From contig DATLXK010000029.1 in assembly GCA_035575925.1 (NCBI GenBank), positions 1 to 64,000 of the forward strand: a DNA stretch of 64,000 bases, written 5' to 3'. The stretch comes from DASWTL01 sp035575925 (lineage in GTDB: Bacteria; Bacteroidota; Bacteroidia; Sphingobacteriales; Sphingobacteriaceae). The notes under the pieces were generated by a model. That model was not told the origin of the DNA. It searched no databases and worked only from the letters and a program-made list of their open reading frames with translations. A program made the translations under genes and the position numbers. Shown piece by piece: positions 62,534 to 64,000 of this stretch; the stretch's first letter is position 1; the number at the start of each line of letters is the position of its first letter.

Positions 62534-63670
62534 ATGAAAACCGCTTTAATCACCGGAATAACCGGTCAGGATGGCGCATATTTAACCGAATTTCTGTTAA
62601 ATAAAGGCTATTTTGTCCATGGCATTAAACGCAGAAGTTCTTTATTCAATACGGATCGTATAGACCATTTATACCAGGACCCGCATGAAAGCAACTTACG
62701 ATTAAAATTGCATTACGGCGACCTGACAGATTCCACCAATTTGATAAGGATTATCCAGGAAACACAACCTGATGAGATCTATAACCTTGCTGCAATGAGC
62801 CATGTGCAGGTCAGTTTTGAAACCCCGGAGTATACTGCTAATGCTGATGGTATTGGAACTTTAAGAATATTGGAGGCCGTACGTACACTTGGGCTGGAGA
62901 AGAAAACCCGGATCTATCAGGCATCCACTTCCGAGCTTTATGGCCTGGTGCAGGCCGTACCCCAATCTGAAACCACACCGTTTTATCCTCGCTCACCCTA
63001 TGCGGTTGCTAAAATGTATGCTTACTGGATTACGGTAAATTACCGGGAGGCTTATAATATGTATGCCTGTAATGGGATCCTCTTTAACCATGAAAGCCCA
63101 ATAAGGGGGGAAACTTTTGTTACCCGTAAAATAACCAGGGCTGCCGCTAAAATTGCCTTAGGACTGCAGAGCTTTTTATATCTTGGTAATTTATCAGCGC
63201 AACGCGACTGGGGCCATGCAAAAGATTATGTCGAAGCGATGTGGCTGATACTTCAGCAGGAAAAAGCTGAAGATTTCGTTATTGCTACCGGTGTGACCAC
63301 ATCGGTACGCGACTTCGTTAGAATGAGCTTTATGGAATTGGGCATTGAAATAGAATTCAGCGGTAAAGACCAGCAGGAAAAAGGAGTGATCATCGATATT
63401 GATGAGGAGAAAGCTGAAAGCTTAAAGCTGAAAGCAGGATGCCTGAAGCTTGGCCAGACTGTGGCTAAGGTTGATTCGAAGTACTTCAGGCCAACTGAAG
63501 TAGACCTCTTAATCGGCGATCCGACGAAATCCAATACCAAATTAGGCTGGAAACCTAAATATAATCTGCCTGCTCTGGTAAAGGATATGGTTTTATCTGA
63601 TCTGCACTTGATGAAAAAGGATGAATACCTTAAAAAGGGCGGGTTTAATACATTGAACTACTTTGAATAA
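62534..63670 (+). CDS. gmd: GDP-mannose 4,6-dehydratase, second copy
   Basis: A 378-residue protein, the same length as the copy at 7016 and very similar to it: TGITGQDGAYL, KRRSSLFNTDRIDHLY, STSELYG, SPYAVAK (Tyr156, Lys160) and NHESPIRGETFVTRK. Most differences are near residues 270-310, and many silent codon changes separate the two, so the duplication is not recent or they came separately. It stands behind the second upxY and should feed a GDP-6-deoxyhexose into a third polysaccharide unit. An IS110-type fragment follows 160 nt downstream. Confidence 0.97.
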   Translation: MKTALITGITGQDGAYLTEFLLNKGYFVHGIKRRSSLFNTDRIDHLYQDPHESNLRLKLHYGDLTDSTNLIRIIQETQPDEIYNLAAMSHVQVSFETPEYTANADGIGTLRILEAVRTLGLEKKTRIYQASTSELYGLVQAVPQSETTPFYPRSPYAVAKMYAYWITVNYREAYNMYACNGILFNHESPIRGETFVTRKITRAAAKIALGLQSFLYLGNLSAQRDWGHAKDYVEAMWLILQQEKAEDFVIATGVTTSVRDFVRMSFMELGIEIEFSGKDQQEKGVIIDIDEEKAESLKLKAGCLKLGQTVAKVDSKYFRPTEVDLLIGDPTKSNTKLGWKPKYNLPALVKDMVLSDLHLMKKDEYLKKGGFNTLNYFE

Positions 63671-63829
63671 ACCCTTTTGTCATTGCGAGGGATAATTTAT
63701 TTCATAAAAATCAATATCAATGACGTTAATTTTGCATGGGGCAACAAACCTAGGGCAGTATGACAGTCGTAACACTAGTGTACCAACCTGCTTGCGAGTT
63801 TTGTTTTAGGGTATGTATTAATCAATATT

Positions 63830-64000
63830 GGTGAATCTTATGATATCCCACATGGTAGAAATATCGTCAGAAATTTCAGAACCTTTACTGCTTCTTACCG
63901 TGAATTGAGCATCTATCTAAAGGAGAAAGCCATCACTCATGTGGCGATGGAAGCTACCGGCATTTATTGGATCACGCTTTATGATATTCTGGATCAAGAT
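63830..64000 (+). CDS. IS110-family transposase, N-terminal part, cut by the window edge
   Basis: An open frame running off the right edge. KAITHVAMEATGIYWITLYD is the characteristic early motif of IS110 DEDD transposases. The frame is open from 63779, but no ATG lies in it and the usual N-terminal DxxK segment is not seen, so the 5' end is either shifted or truncated; the given start is only where similarity begins to look plausible. The gap 63671-63829 holds a short GTCATTGCGAGG family A fragment near 63679. Confidence 0.7.

Overview
The window looks like chromosomal DNA of a member of the Bacteroidota, most likely a Sphingobacteriaceae-type organism (Pedobacter or Mucilaginibacter relatives). 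The clues are several TAnnTTTG-type -7 promoter elements with little sign of Shine-Dalgarno sequences, UpxY/NusG-like antiterminators at the head of polysaccharide genes, families of Wzi-like outer-membrane barrels, and short dispersed inverted repeats and 7-nt repeat arrays between genes. Almost the whole window is surface-polysaccharide biosynthesis. Both edges carry transposase fragments: IS982-type at the left, IS110-type at the right.

Region 1 (0.4-6.0 kb) holds rmlA, a large FAD/Fe-S D-2-hydroxyacid dehydrogenase that is probably unrelated, and a UDP-N-acetylhexosamine-type dehydrogenase. Region 2 (6.4-29.0 kb) is a first Wzx/Wzy-type cluster: upxY, gmd, a six-SLBB Wza-type exporter, a Wzz-type protein, six glycosyltransferases, a sugar epimerase, flippase, EpsG-type polymerase, an FkbM-like methyltransferase, a lipoprotein, a Wzi barrel, a WecA-type initiating transferase and a RemB/Wzi-like barrel. 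Region 3 (29.3-61.1 kb) is a second cluster: a frame-shifted wzi, a second Wzz, a ten-gene CDP-sugar operon, a second flippase, seven glycosyltransferases, two UDP-galactopyranose mutases, a second polymerase, a WbaP-type initiating transferase and two more intact wzi genes. A lone methyltransferase gene (53.9-54.7 kb) runs the other way. Region 4 (61.2-63.7 kb) begins a third unit: a winged-helix regulator, a second upxY and a second gmd.

The most notable part is 32.2-42.9 kb. RfbF, RfbG, RfbH and an AscD/E3-type reductase should make CDP-4-keto-3,6-dideoxyglucose. Between them lie a ThDP enzyme of the acetolactate-synthase/YerE type, an acylating acetaldehyde dehydrogenase (MhpF-like), a 4-hydroxy-2-oxovalerate aldolase (MhpE-like), an HpcH/HpaI aldolase and two SDR reductases. 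I infer a pathway that builds a hydroxylated 2-oxo acid from acetyl-CoA and pyruvate and transfers its decarboxylated acyl unit to C4 of the CDP-sugar. The product would be a branched sugar with a longer side chain than the two-carbon one of yersiniose. This is inference from gene content and conserved catalytic residues.

Other signals worth attention are: four tandem ~138-bp repeats that copied the 3' end of a wzi gene; 7-nt arrays at the translation starts of two wzi paralogues and one gmd; mosaic near-identity between the wzi pseudogene and its intact paralogue 30 kb away; and a perfect hairpin between upxY and gmd that overlaps a promoter-like element.
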